Shown here piece after piece: positions 43,504 through 51,979 of a stretch of DNA of 64,000 bases. A program made the position numbers and the translations under genes. The DNA lies in the NCBI RefSeq assembly GCF_040566555.1, contig NZ_JBEWYP010000001.1, forward strand, positions 744,001 through 808,000. Reading direction: 5' to 3'. A model generated the notes under the pieces. The model did not search any database, was not told where the DNA came from, and was given only the letters and a program-made list of their open reading frames with translations. Source of the DNA: Sediminicola sp040566555. GTDB lineage: Bacteria; Bacteroidota; Bacteroidia; Flavobacteriales; Flavobacteriaceae. Every line of letters starts with the position of its first letter. Within the stretch, counting starts at the first letter, position 1.

Positions 43504-43934
43504 TTTCTACTTTTGATTAAGCCAGTTCTCAAAAATGCTCAATTAATTTGAATAACTAAAATAAATTAGATGTATTACAACTTAACGAACATTTTGACGA
43601 TATCTTATGTTCTTATTAAAAAAAACGATGATCCTACGGATATCCTCCGTTAAATAACAGTTTTATTCCTATCCTTGGTCAAATATAAGCACTTCTATGT
43701 ACCCAAAAAGAATAGAGTTCTGCCATACTATTCTTGGGTTTATACCGTTATGGATTTTGTAAGCATGTACTATACGTGAATGAATGGCCAGAATTAATGA
43801 AAAAAAATGGAAAAGTGTAAAATATTATGCGCTTATCATCGTTCTAATAGCCAAATGCGAATCAATTTAAATCAAAATACGAATCCCAAACTACTTAATA
43901 GCAGTTTATATTTTTTTGAACTCAAGTCCTAATT
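43504..43934. other. Intergenic region between divergent porV and gldJ
   Basis: 431 bases without a supported gene. It holds a minus-strand TATATTTG at 43680-43687 (possible porV -7 box, far upstream) and, on the plus strand, TATATTTT at 43907-43914 (loose -7 box for gldJ). A short ACGGA/TCCGT inverted repeat lies near 43636. No trace of porU coding sequence was noticed. Confidence 0.6.
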
Positions 43935-45599
43935 ATGAAAAAACAATTTATCAAAGTTGTACTCTCTTGTATAGTGGTAGCAGGAACTTTTACCAGTTGT
44001 AGTAAAAACTCCTCTTCATCAAAGAATACGTCCAGAGCTACCGGCTGGAAAATTAATGACAAAGATGGTGGTTTCCAGTTCAATTCAGACTTTAAGGAGC
44101 AAGAAACGGCTCCAGGTCTTGTTTTTGTTGAAGGTGGAACTTTTACCAAGGGTAAGGTACAGGATGATGTTATGCACGATTGGAACAACACGGCTACCTC
44201 TCAACATGTTCAGTCCTTTTATATGGACGAGACAGAGGTTACCAACGTGATGTATCTTGAATATTTAGACTACCTAAAAAGTGTTTATCCTCCAGACAAT
44301 CCTCAGTATGCACATATTTACACAGGTGCCTTACCTGATACTTTGGTGTGGAGAAACAGATTAGGGTTCAACGAAACAATGACCAACAACTACCTGCGTC
44401 ATCCTGCATATGCAGAATATCCAGTAGTAGGTGTGAATTGGGTACAGGCTACACAGTTTGCCGAATGGAGAACAGATCGTGTTAACGAGGTGATGTTGGA
44501 ACGCGAAGGTTATTTGGCACAAGAGGCAAAATATAAGGCCCTTGATGGTGAAGGTAGTGGTACTTTTAGTACTGAAGCCTATTTGATGAGACCAGAATCT
44601 GTCTACAATGGCAGTATTGATTCCCTTCAGGGCAAAAAACAAAAGGATTCAACAAATGTATTCGCCAAAAGAAGCAGTGGGATTATATTACCAGAATATA
44701 GACTACCAACAGAAACTGAATGGGAATATGCCGCACAGGCCCAAATAGGACAAAGGGAATACAACAACTATAGAGGAAGAAAAAAATATCCATGGGAAGG
44801 TGACTACACAAGAAATGGACAAAGAGTTGGTAGGGGCGACCAATTGGCCAACTTTAAACAAGGAAAAGGTGATTATGGCGGAATTGCCGGGTGGTCCGAT
44901 GACGGAGCTGACATAACTGCTGAAGTAAAATCATACAAAGCCAATGATTTTGGACTATATGATATGGCAGGTAACGTTTCTGAATGGGTTGCCGATGTTT
45001 ACAGACCTATTGTAGATGACGAAGTAAGTGACTTCAACTATTATAGAGGAAACGTTTATATGAAATCTGCCATTGGAGAAGATGGTAAGGTAAATGTACT
45101 AAGGGATGAAATAGTTTACGATACTTTACCAAACGGAAAGATCGTAGCAGTTAACCTTCCTGGAGAAGTAAAAATGGTACCTGTTGATGAGCAAGAGACC
45201 TATTTAAGAACAAATTTCTCTTCCAGTGACAATAGAGGTTACAGGGATGGTGAACCAGGATCAACGAGATATTATGACCAATTCAGTGATGATGAGGAGG
45301 ACAACAAGAAAAAGAGTATGTACAATTCTCCAAATCATAAAATTGAAGTAGACTCTATTGGTAAATTGGTTGGAAAATACGACAAATCAAATGATAGAAA
45401 CACCTTGATCAACGATGAAGTAAGAGTCTTCAAAGGTGGATCATGGAGAGATAGAGCTTATTGGTTAGATCCTGCACAACGAAGATACATGCCTCAATAT
45501 ATGGCCACTGACTATATTGGTTTCAGATGCGCCATGTCCAGAGTAGGTTCTAAGTCGAAAAATAAAAACAAGACTGTAAGAACTAAAAAAGCTAAATAA
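43935..45599 (+). CDS. gldJ: Gliding motility lipoprotein GldJ
   Basis: 554 residues. Signal peptide with lipobox FTSC, acylated Cys22. The body is a SUMF1/formylglycine-generating-enzyme-like fold (FVEGGTFTKGKVQDD, MDETEVTNVMYLEYLDYL, YRLPTETEWEYAA, DMAGNVSEWVADVY, VFKGGSWRDRAYWLDPAQRRYM, FRCAMSRVG). This is the classical GldJ structure, an outer-membrane lipoprotein of the gliding/T9SS apparatus. A terminator follows after about 20 bases, so murF is not directly co-transcribed. Confidence 0.95.
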   Translation: MKKQFIKVVLSCIVVAGTFTSCSKNSSSSKNTSRATGWKINDKDGGFQFNSDFKEQETAPGLVFVEGGTFTKGKVQDDVMHDWNNTATSQHVQSFYMDETEVTNVMYLEYLDYLKSVYPPDNPQYAHIYTGALPDTLVWRNRLGFNETMTNNYLRHPAYAEYPVVGVNWVQATQFAEWRTDRVNEVMLEREGYLAQEAKYKALDGEGSGTFSTEAYLMRPESVYNGSIDSLQGKKQKDSTNVFAKRSSGIILPEYRLPTETEWEYAAQAQIGQREYNNYRGRKKYPWEGDYTRNGQRVGRGDQLANFKQGKGDYGGIAGWSDDGADITAEVKSYKANDFGLYDMAGNVSEWVADVYRPIVDDEVSDFNYYRGNVYMKSAIGEDGKVNVLRDEIVYDTLPNGKIVAVNLPGEVKMVPVDEQETYLRTNFSSSDNRGYRDGEPGSTRYYDQFSDDEEDNKKKSMYNSPNHKIEVDSIGKLVGKYDKSNDRNTLINDEVRVFKGGSWRDRAYWLDPAQRRYMPQYMATDYIGFRCAMSRVGSKSKNKNKTVRTKKAK

Positions 45600-45620
45600 G
45601 CTAAAACAAATCTTAAATAT

Positions 45621-45650
45621 AAAAAAGCCCTGTTCGCAGGGCTTTTTTTA
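45621..45650 (+). terminator. Terminator of gldJ
   Basis: AAAAAAGCCCTG, short loop, CAGGGCTTTTTTT, 22 bases beyond the gldJ stop. Confidence 0.9.
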
Positions 45651-45722
45651 TGCGTTGAAATCTGGATCAAAAATATAAAAAAAGAGCCTGGTAAAAAAAA
45701 GGCACCTCCAAAGAGGCCAGCC

Positions 45723-45793
45723 TGTAGCCTAAGAGCCGATTATAAAAAGACACATGGCATATTAAAAGTACATAATGCATTCCTTAGGCTACA
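45723..45793. repeat. Separated 11-bp inverted repeat
   Basis: TGTAGCCTAAG at 45723-45733 and its exact reverse complement CTTAGGCTACA at 45783-45793, 49 bases apart. It could be a stem of an untranslated RNA or a protein-binding pair; nothing else is recognised in 45651-46200. Confidence 0.45.
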
Positions 45794-46240
45794 TAGCCCC
45801 CATACTTCATTTAATATCTTCTAATTAATGAACAATGCCATTGGCTTAGCCGCTATCAATGTTTGGATGGACACCTCTATTACAGTCAAAATCGTATAGC
45901 ACCCATCTATGGTACATCTCCTAAAACAAGTTGTCCGTCTATAACAATGGATAATTCCTGCACCATTATACGCCAATTGAATACCTAGACCCTATTTGAT
46001 TGCAATCATAGATGATCAGACTGCTTAATCGTTAATCTCAAATCGTTACTGATCATACCATTACTTTGACTGAGCTAAATTTTATAAGCCTTGATCAACC
46101 AATAATTCAAGTTCCCAATCAAAAGTGATAGAGGATTTAGTGATACAGCACCTGCATAAACAGCTAAAAAACAAATAATTAGAATTCTTAATATCGGTGA
46201 CTAAGGTGTTTTATCCGTTAAAATACCTACACAAAAGCGT

Positions 46241-46273
46241 ATTTCAACCCCTTAAAGCTGCATTTCATCGAAT
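46241..46273 (+). promoter_or_regulatory. Paired ATTTCA box, copy 1
   Basis: ATTTCAACCCC (46241-46251), 10 bases, ATTTCATCGAAT (46262-46273). The two ATTTCA elements repeat with a 21-bp period. The second box starts 121 bases before the ATG at 46383. An almost identical pair stands before the second small-protein gene, so it is likely a regulatory site or an alternative-sigma promoter. Confidence 0.55.
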
Positions 46274-46382
46274 TGTACCAATATTTTGTAGGAAAGGCCT
46301 TTATAGTATAAGAACCAAAACATTAACAAGCGTTCATATTTACATTAACAAAATTGAAATAACAATCTAAATACCCCAGATC

Positions 46383-46553
46383 ATGAAAAACGTATTATTA
46401 GTAAAAGAGATTTATTCAGAAGCTTTTAGAAATTTAGGAAGTAAGTTTACAAAGCATTCATTTAAGGCATTGACACTTTTATTCGCTTCTAGTTATTTAA
46501 TTGCATTATATGCATTGGTTTTTAGGATTTCCACGGGTTTTGCTTTTGAGTAG
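46383..46553 (+). CDS. 56-residue single-pass membrane protein, copy 1
   Basis: Starts MKNVLLVKEIYSEAFRNLGS, an amphipathic charged N-terminus, followed by KFTKHSFKALT and a hydrophobic C-terminal segment (LLFASSYLIALYALVF) ending RISTGFAFE, stop TAG. About 75-80% identical to the copy at 47146 by eye. The conserved protein and its conserved upstream boxes argue that it is a real gene although short. There is a terminator 25 bases after the stop. I recall a small flavobacterial DUF family that looks like this (DUF6747), but I am not certain of the number. Likely inner membrane; function unknown. Confidence 0.8.
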   Translation: MKNVLLVKEIYSEAFRNLGSKFTKHSFKALTLLFASSYLIALYALVFRISTGFAFE

Positions 46554-46577
46554 GATTAAGAGCAAAGGGTTTTGTAG

Positions 46578-46605
46578 AAACGTCCCACTTAGGGACGTTT
46601 TTTTG
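46578..46605 (+). terminator. Terminator of small-protein gene copy 1
   Basis: AAACGTCCC, 5-base loop, GGGACGTTT then T-run. Confidence 0.85.
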
Positions 46606-47002
46606 TTTTAGGGCATTGAGCGCATACTTTACACATCCTAATCAATAAGAGAGCTTCTATATCTCTGATTCTCAAACCCAACAACTTAGTTAGGCCGCCA
46701 CTCCTCCTATCTCTCCCATTTGATTGTAAACAATATTAATGGTATTTCCGTAACAGATACTCCTTCCAGAATACTCTATTTAGCTAATTATGTCCTTTAC
46801 TAATTCAGCAACTTTGTGGACACCCTCCTTTTCTTACAGAATTGTTCCGGGCAGATTACGCATTTTTCTTATCCCGCACCTTTCCTATCCGCCTGGTATT
46901 GGCTCTTTTACCCTTATTTACACGACTCTAATTTGCTTAATTTCAACAATTTACACCTACACATAAACGATAATATTAACCGTTTATCTGTAAAAATACA
47001 GC
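46606..47002. other. AT-rich region between the two small-protein genes
   Basis: No supported gene. An open frame at 46816-47046 runs into the upstream region that is conserved between the two small genes, so it is not believed. No repeat shared with 45840-46200 was noticed. Confidence 0.5.
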
Positions 47003-47035
47003 ATTTCAACCCCCAATACTTGTATTTCATCGAAT
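47003..47035 (+). promoter_or_regulatory. Paired ATTTCA box, copy 2
   Basis: ATTTCAACCCC (47003-47013), 10 bases, ATTTCATCGAAT (47024-47035). Same internal spacing as copy 1, and 122 bases from the second box to the ATG at 47146. Confidence 0.55.
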
Positions 47036-47145
47036 ATTTAAAATAATATGTAAGAATCCCCCTTCTATATAAAGAGCATCACGTTAACAACTGTTCATCT
47101 AAATATTAACATTAACAAATTAGAAAATTTAAATATCCCCAAATC

Positions 47146-47316
47146 ATGAAAAACGTATTATTAATCAAAGAGATTTATTCGGAAGCTTTCAGGAATTTAG
47201 GAAGCAAAATTGCAAAACATTCATTTAAGGCTTTGGCTTTTTTCTGTGCATCAACATACTTTATTGCACTTTATGCATTCGCCTTTAGGGTTTCTACAGG
47301 TTTTGCTTTTGACTAG
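47146..47316 (+). CDS. 56-residue single-pass membrane protein, copy 2
   Basis: Starts MKNVLLIKEIYSEAFRNLGS, then KIAKHSFKALA, hydrophobic FFCASTYFIALYAFAF, and ends RVSTGFAFD, stop TAG. It is a paralogue of the gene at 46383, with nearly identical N-terminal 20 residues and the same C-terminal STGFAF. Many third-base changes (for example ATC/GTA, GGAAGC/GGAAGT) show that the protein, not just the DNA, is being kept. Also with its own terminator. Unknown function. Confidence 0.8.
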   Translation: MKNVLLIKEIYSEAFRNLGSKIAKHSFKALAFFCASTYFIALYAFAFRVSTGFAFD

Positions 47317-47340
47317 GGTACAAAAGCAATAGGTTTCGGT

Positions 47341-47370
47341 AAAAAAACACTCCTTTTGGAGTGTTTTTTT
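47341..47370 (+). terminator. Terminator of small-protein gene copy 2
   Basis: AAAAAACACTCC, TTTT loop, GGAGTGTTTTTTT. Confidence 0.85.
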
Positions 47371-47557
47371 ATGTTCAAAATTTTCTTTAAAATAGGTCTT
47401 ATATAGTTTTTCCAATGTACTCTTTTCTTATAGGAGTTACCATGGCAGATTATTATATAAATACACCTAGTATAAATTTATATCTAAAAAAAAGTAAGAT
47501 TTTCCTTTTTGGTTTTATCTTGCCTTTATATTTAATTATAACATCACCTTTTGTTAA

Positions 47558-48832
47558 ATGACCATACAGGAATTACATCAGATATATTTAGAATCCCCTA
47601 CCGTAAGCACAGATACGCGAAAAATAACGGAGAATTGCCTCTTTTTTGCCCTTAAAGGTGATAATTTCAATGGAAATGAATATGCACAAGATGCTATAAA
47701 CAAAGGAGCCCGTTACGCTATAGTGGATGATCTTACCTATCATACCCCAGGAAAAACTATTTTAGTAACCGACACGTTAAAAACGCTTCAGGAGCTTTCC
47801 AATTTCCACCGTAGCTATTCATCTGCAAAGATCATAGCCCTTACTGGCAGCAATGGTAAAACTACCACCAAGGAATTGATTAATGCTGTACTTTCCACGA
47901 AGTACAAAACAGTGGCTACTAAAGGCAACTTGAATAATCACATAGGGGTTCCATTAACCCTTTTAAATATTAAACAAGACACTGAATTGGCAATTATTGA
48001 AATGGGGGCTAACCATAAACTGGAAATTCAGTTTCTTTCTAGTTTGGCAGAGCCCGATTTTGGGTATATCACCAACTTTGGCAAGGCACATATTGAAGGC
48101 TTTGGAAGCGAAGAAGGGGTTATTATTGGTAAGTGCGAACTTTACCAATTCTTGATTGAGCACAGGAAGCCAATATTTTTTAATGGAGATGATCCCATCC
48201 AAAGAGAAAAATTAAAGGCATATCCACACAAATTAGGTTTCAGTCAGACTGATCCTGAATTAATTCAAATTAAGAACTTAGGTGCCAATCCTTTTGTAGC
48301 CCTTGAGTATGGAGGCGCAAAAATACAATCCAACTTAATAGGCAATTACAATTTCACCAATTGTGGTGTCGCTGTTCTAATCGGTAGCTATTTTGATATT
48401 CCGCTGGCCGAAATTAAGAAGGCGATTGAAAATTACCAGCCACAGAATAATCGATCACAGATTATTCAGAAAAATGACAACCAAATTATTTTGGATGCCT
48501 ATAATGCCAATCCAACCAGCATGAAAGCTGCTTTGGAAAACTTCACCTCGATGGATGGGAAGAATAAAACGGTTTTTATAGGAGACATGTTCGAATTGGG
48601 TGAAACAGCAGCCCAAGAGCATCAAGACATCGCAGATTTGGCAGCAGCTTCAAAATTTGATGCCGTTTATCTGATAGGGGAGAATTTTTTTAAAACACAA
48701 AGCCCTTTACAAAAATATAGAACCTTTGACGATCTTTCCAAGCACCTAAAAAATAATGTCCCTAAAGGAAGTACCATTCTTATTAAAGGATCGAGAGGGA
48801 TGGCCTTGGAGCGAATTTTGGAAATTATTTAA
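47558..48832 (+). CDS. murF: UDP-N-acetylmuramoyl-tripeptide--D-alanyl-D-alanine ligase
   Basis: 424 residues. The Mur ligase ATP loop is ALTGSNGKTTTKEL. The central domain has IEMGANHKLEIQFLSSLAEPDFGYITNFGKAHIEGFG, and the C-terminal ligase part has LDAYNANPTSMKAAL (the typical YNANP). It adds D-Ala-D-Ala to the peptidoglycan precursor in the cytoplasm. Its start is 1.96 kb downstream of gldJ, although the two genes are usually adjacent in Flavobacteria as I recall. A loose -7 box (TATATTTA, about 47527) lies upstream. Confidence 0.96.
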   Translation: MTIQELHQIYLESPTVSTDTRKITENCLFFALKGDNFNGNEYAQDAINKGARYAIVDDLTYHTPGKTILVTDTLKTLQELSNFHRSYSSAKIIALTGSNGKTTTKELINAVLSTKYKTVATKGNLNNHIGVPLTLLNIKQDTELAIIEMGANHKLEIQFLSSLAEPDFGYITNFGKAHIEGFGSEEGVIIGKCELYQFLIEHRKPIFFNGDDPIQREKLKAYPHKLGFSQTDPELIQIKNLGANPFVALEYGGAKIQSNLIGNYNFTNCGVAVLIGSYFDIPLAEIKKAIENYQPQNNRSQIIQKNDNQIILDAYNANPTSMKAALENFTSMDGKNKTVFIGDMFELGETAAQEHQDIADLAAASKFDAVYLIGENFFKTQSPLQKYRTFDDLSKHLKNNVPKGSTILIKGSRGMALERILEII

Positions 48833-48971
48833 ATTTTTAGACCGACTAGGCAGGAATTCTAGGGTTAATAACCAGGACTAGTACAAGTCCAAATTTTGAT
48901 AAACTTTGTTCCTATCGTTTAGAAGAAAAATCATTTGCCCTTCACTATAATCATAAGTCTTGTGCGGAAAT

Positions 48972-49004
48972 AAAAAATCCATCCCATAAAAAGGGATGGA
49001 TTTT
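48972..49004 (-). terminator. Terminator of tRNA-Val(GAC)
   Basis: AAAATCCATCCC/GGGATGGATTTT hairpin, with the T-run on the minus-strand side, 10 bases after the tRNA 3' end. Confidence 0.8.
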
Positions 49005-49014
49005 AGAAGTGATG

Positions 49015-49089
49015 TGGGACATACTGGATTCGAACCAGTGACCTCTGCCCTGTCAAGGCAGCGCTCTAAACCAACTGAGCTAATACCCC
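49015..49089 (-). tRNA. tRNA-Val (anticodon GAC)
   Basis: 75 bases on the minus strand. It has a full cloverleaf: acceptor GGGGTAT/ATGTCCC (two G-U pairs) with discriminator A, D stem GCTC/GAGC, anticodon stem CTGCC/GGCAG with loop TTGACAG (anticodon GAC, valine), and T stem ACTGG/CCAGT with loop TTCGAAT. CCA is not encoded. Single gene, followed by its own terminator. Confidence 0.93.
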
Positions 49090-49408
49090 TTAATTTAGGT
49101 TGCTAATGTAAAACTTATTTTAGATTAGAAAAACTATAAGACCTATAACTTTAAATAGTGTTGCCTACTTCTATCTAGTTTAAAAGAATATCAAATTTCC
49201 AGAAATTGATACAACCTTTTCAGTTATCGGGCTTTCTTACTATTACCTAACTTGCTATATAACAACACTCTTAAGAATCCTTGCCAACATGAAATCACAT
49301 GTATGGGCAAATAAATCTCCTTTGGATTCAATTGGGGTATATTTCCAATTTTATTCGGTCAACAAGAAATAAGAAGTGCGCTTTGGGCCCATGACCAAAA
49401 ATTAATCA

Positions 49409-49437
49409 TTGGAAAATCCAAAAAAATCGTATATTTT
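49409..49437 (+). promoter_or_regulatory. Putative promoter of the PfkB kinase
   Basis: -33 TTG (49409-49411) and TATATTTT (49430-49437), spaced by 18 bases; the -7 box is one mismatch from TAnnTTTG. It ends 55 bases before ATG 49493. Confidence 0.4.
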
Positions 49438-49492
49438 AGGATGAACCTTAGAAAACGTTCACAAAGATTTGAACAACAAAGCAAACCAACCC

Positions 49493-50476
49493 ATGGCAAA
49501 GTATAATATCGCGGTTCTTGGCCCAATTCCAAGAGATCACATTACAACCCACCGAGGAGAGATAATAGAAAAGTACGGTTGTGCCACACATACTGCCATT
49601 GGGCTATCCCAACTATTAGGAAATGAAGGCACTGTTCATTTGGTGTCGCATGTTAGAAAAAAAGATGAAGGGCCCATAAAAGAAATTCTATCCGCCTATC
49701 CCAATATAAATACAGAGAATATCACCTCGGATATGGATCAGGGCGATGTAATAAGCTTAAAATTTATTGACCAGAACAACAGGTTGGAAAAACAAACAGG
49801 ATTTATGAATCCCATTGTTCCGGAAGATCTTAAAACACTATTGCACTGTGATGTTTTTGTATGTGTTCCCATTACAGATTATGAGGTACCACTTGAAACT
49901 TTAAAATATATAAAACATAATAGCAAAGGCACTATTATTTTTGATGCCCATGGCCCCACCAATACGGTTACAATGACCGGAGATCGACTTGTGAAATTTT
50001 GGATAGATATGGATCAATGGCTCCCGTTTATCGACGTATTAAAAATGAATCTTGAAGAGTCTAAATGCTGTTGGTTTGAAAAGGAATACGAATTGGAAAA
50101 CCTAATTCATGTCAATGATGAAAGTACAGACCATTTAGCTTCTTTTGCAGAGCATTCATTGAACAAAGGTATAAAGTCTTTAATCGTGACCTTGGATGCC
50201 AAAGGGGGAGCTGTTTTCTTTAAAAAAGACAACAAGGTGCATCATGAAATGGTGCCATCTGTGAAGGTGAGCCATGTAGTGGACACTACAGGCTGTGGTG
50301 ATTCTTTTGCGGGCGGACTCGGATATGGCCTACTACAGGATAAGACCAATTACATTAGGGCGGCCAAATATGCAAATGCCTTGGGAGCTCAGAGAACACA
50401 AGGTCGTGACTTTAGCGTTTTTAAAAATATCGAAGAGACCAACAAGATCTTATTGGAAACCTACGGCATCGTTTAA
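49493..50476 (+). CDS. PfkB-family carbohydrate/nucleoside kinase
   Basis: 327 residues from ATG 49493 (MAKYNIAVLGPIPRDH); the earlier in-frame TTG adds only eight unconserved residues. The ribokinase-fold C-terminal signature is DTTGCGDSFAGGL (catalytic Asp in GCGDSF). The N-terminal GxxP region is IPRDHITTHRG. Substrate not deducible; the closest pathways would be sugar or nucleoside phosphorylation. It lies between the two valine tRNAs and is convergent with the aldehyde dehydrogenase. Confidence 0.88.
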   Translation: MAKYNIAVLGPIPRDHITTHRGEIIEKYGCATHTAIGLSQLLGNEGTVHLVSHVRKKDEGPIKEILSAYPNINTENITSDMDQGDVISLKFIDQNNRLEKQTGFMNPIVPEDLKTLLHCDVFVCVPITDYEVPLETLKYIKHNSKGTIIFDAHGPTNTVTMTGDRLVKFWIDMDQWLPFIDVLKMNLEESKCCWFEKEYELENLIHVNDESTDHLASFAEHSLNKGIKSLIVTLDAKGGAVFFKKDNKVHHEMVPSVKVSHVVDTTGCGDSFAGGLGYGLLQDKTNYIRAAKYANALGAQRTQGRDFSVFKNIEETNKILLETYGIV

Positions 50477-50518
50477 GATAAACATAAAAACAAGCTTCTA
50501 TTAAGAAGTGGTAAATCA

Positions 50519-50556
50519 AAAAAAACCTGTTCATTAAAATGAGCAGGTTTTTTTGT
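50519..50556. terminator. Bidirectional terminator between PfkB and aldehyde dehydrogenase genes
   Basis: AAAAAACCTG / CAGGTTTTTTT stem with an inner TTCATT/AATGAG partial pairing, between convergent genes. Confidence 0.8.
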
Positions 50557-50590
50557 TGATGACCATTATACTAAAAATGTTATTGAAATA

Positions 50591-51979
50591 TTAACCACCT
50601 ATAGTAATCCCTTTTACATTAACAAATTCTTTCATCCCGAAGCCTCCATGTTCCCTTCCAAAACCAGAGTTTTTTACGCCCCCAAAGGGCATCGATGGTG
50701 ATGCTAATCCAAACGTGTTGATAAAAATCATTCCCGTATCAAAATGTTTCTCGGCCAACTCGGTAGCTTTGGCAATGTCTTTGGAAAAAATTCCGCCTCC
50801 AAGACCAAATCTACTGTCATTTGCAATGCGCATGGCATCTTTCTCGTCCTCGGCTTTGATCAACGAGGCTACGGGTCCAAAAAGCTCATCATCGTAGGCT
50901 GGCTGACCCGGTTTTACATTTGCAAGAATGGTTGCCGGATAGAAAAATCCATCTCCCTCCGGAATATTTCCACCACACAGAATTTCAGCTCCCTTATCTA
51001 CACTTTCTTGTACTTGTTCGTGCAAAGTTTTGCGTAAATCTTCACGGGCAATAGGACCCAGGTCATTTTCTGAAGACATGGGGTCCCCCACTTTTAGGGC
51101 TTTCATTGCTGAGACAAATGATGCATTAAATTTATCATACACCTTATCTACCACAATAAATCTTTTGGCGGCGATACAGGTTTCCCCATTATTGTAAATA
51201 CGGCCTTTTACACACATCTCTACTGCCAACTCCAGATCTGCATCTTCTAAAACAATATAAGCATCATTGCTCCCGAGCTCCAATACAGTTTTCTTTAATT
51301 CCGCACCCGCTTTCTCACCAATGTTCTTACCTGCCGCAGAGCTCCCTGTTAGGGTTATACCCCGTACATAATCATTTTTTATTATTGTATCTGATTGTTC
51401 ATGATTAATGACCAGGGTACTAAATAAATACTCTGGCAAACCTGCTGCCGCAAATACGCGTTCCAATAATTTTCCTGTTCCGGTTACATTTGAAGCGTGC
51501 TTCAGTAGGATTCCATTCCCTGCCATTAAGTTTGCAATGGCATATCTCACTACTTGATAGGAAGGATAGTTCCAAGGCTGAATACCATAGATAACCCCTA
51601 TTGGCGAATAGCTTACTATTCCCTTGTCCCCATCTGGCAAAGTTCGTTTTTCGTTTTTGAGTTCTTCCGGACCGTGTTTGGCTGTATAATCACAAATGGC
51701 AGTACAAAGATCTACCTCATGTTCGCTTTGAGATAATAGCTTTCCCATTTCCTTGGTCATAAGTTCAGCTATTTCCGTTTTGTGCTCTTGGAGACTCTTC
51801 CCAACGGCTTTAATTTTATCTGCCCTTTCTTCAAGAGAAAAATGTTTCCATTTAGTAAAGGCGTCATGACATCTTTTTACTGTCTTTTCCACTTCCTCAT
51901 TAGAAATGTATTCGTGATTTGAAATTTCTTTTCCCGTAGTCGGGTTAATTGTAGTTATTACTTTTTCTTTCAATTTCAT
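50591..51979 (-). CDS. NAD(P)-dependent succinate-semialdehyde dehydrogenase type aldehyde dehydrogenase
   Basis: 462 residues, the length of the YneI/Sad group. Catalytic Glu234 (VLELGSND) and Cys268 (NNGETCIAAKRF) are in place. The cofactor-binding LTGSSAAGK and the SSADH-like GPIAREDLRKTLHEQVQESVDKGAEILCGGN stretch support succinate semialdehyde as substrate, not proved. Cytoplasmic. It is flanked upstream by a long non-coding stretch with a G9 run. Confidence 0.88.
   Translation of the reverse strand: MKLKEKVITTINPTTGKEISNHEYISNEEVEKTVKRCHDAFTKWKHFSLEERADKIKAVGKSLQEHKTEIAELMTKEMGKLLSQSEHEVDLCTAICDYTAKHGPEELKNEKRTLPDGDKGIVSYSPIGVIYGIQPWNYPSYQVVRYAIANLMAGNGILLKHASNVTGTGKLLERVFAAAGLPEYLFSTLVINHEQSDTIIKNDYVRGITLTGSSAAGKNIGEKAGAELKKTVLELGSNDAYIVLEDADLELAVEMCVKGRIYNNGETCIAAKRFIVVDKVYDKFNASFVSAMKALKVGDPMSSENDLGPIAREDLRKTLHEQVQESVDKGAEILCGGNIPEGDGFFYPATILANVKPGQPAYDDELFGPVASLIKAEDEKDAMRIANDSRFGLGGGIFSKDIAKATELAEKHFDTGMIFINTFGLASPSMPFGGVKNSGFGREHGGFGMKEFVNVKGITIGG

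Noticed and set aside
43785..43871. 28-codon frame MARINEKKWKSVKYYALIIVL in the porV-gldJ region
   Set aside because: Looks faintly like a signal peptide but has no continuation and no conserved partner; considered as a possible remnant of porU, but nothing else supports this.
46816..47046. 76-codon open frame in the gldJ-murF gap
   Set aside because: It runs through the upstream region shared with the other small-protein gene, has no recognisable protein pattern, and no start signal. The conserved boxes at 47003-47035 lie inside it.
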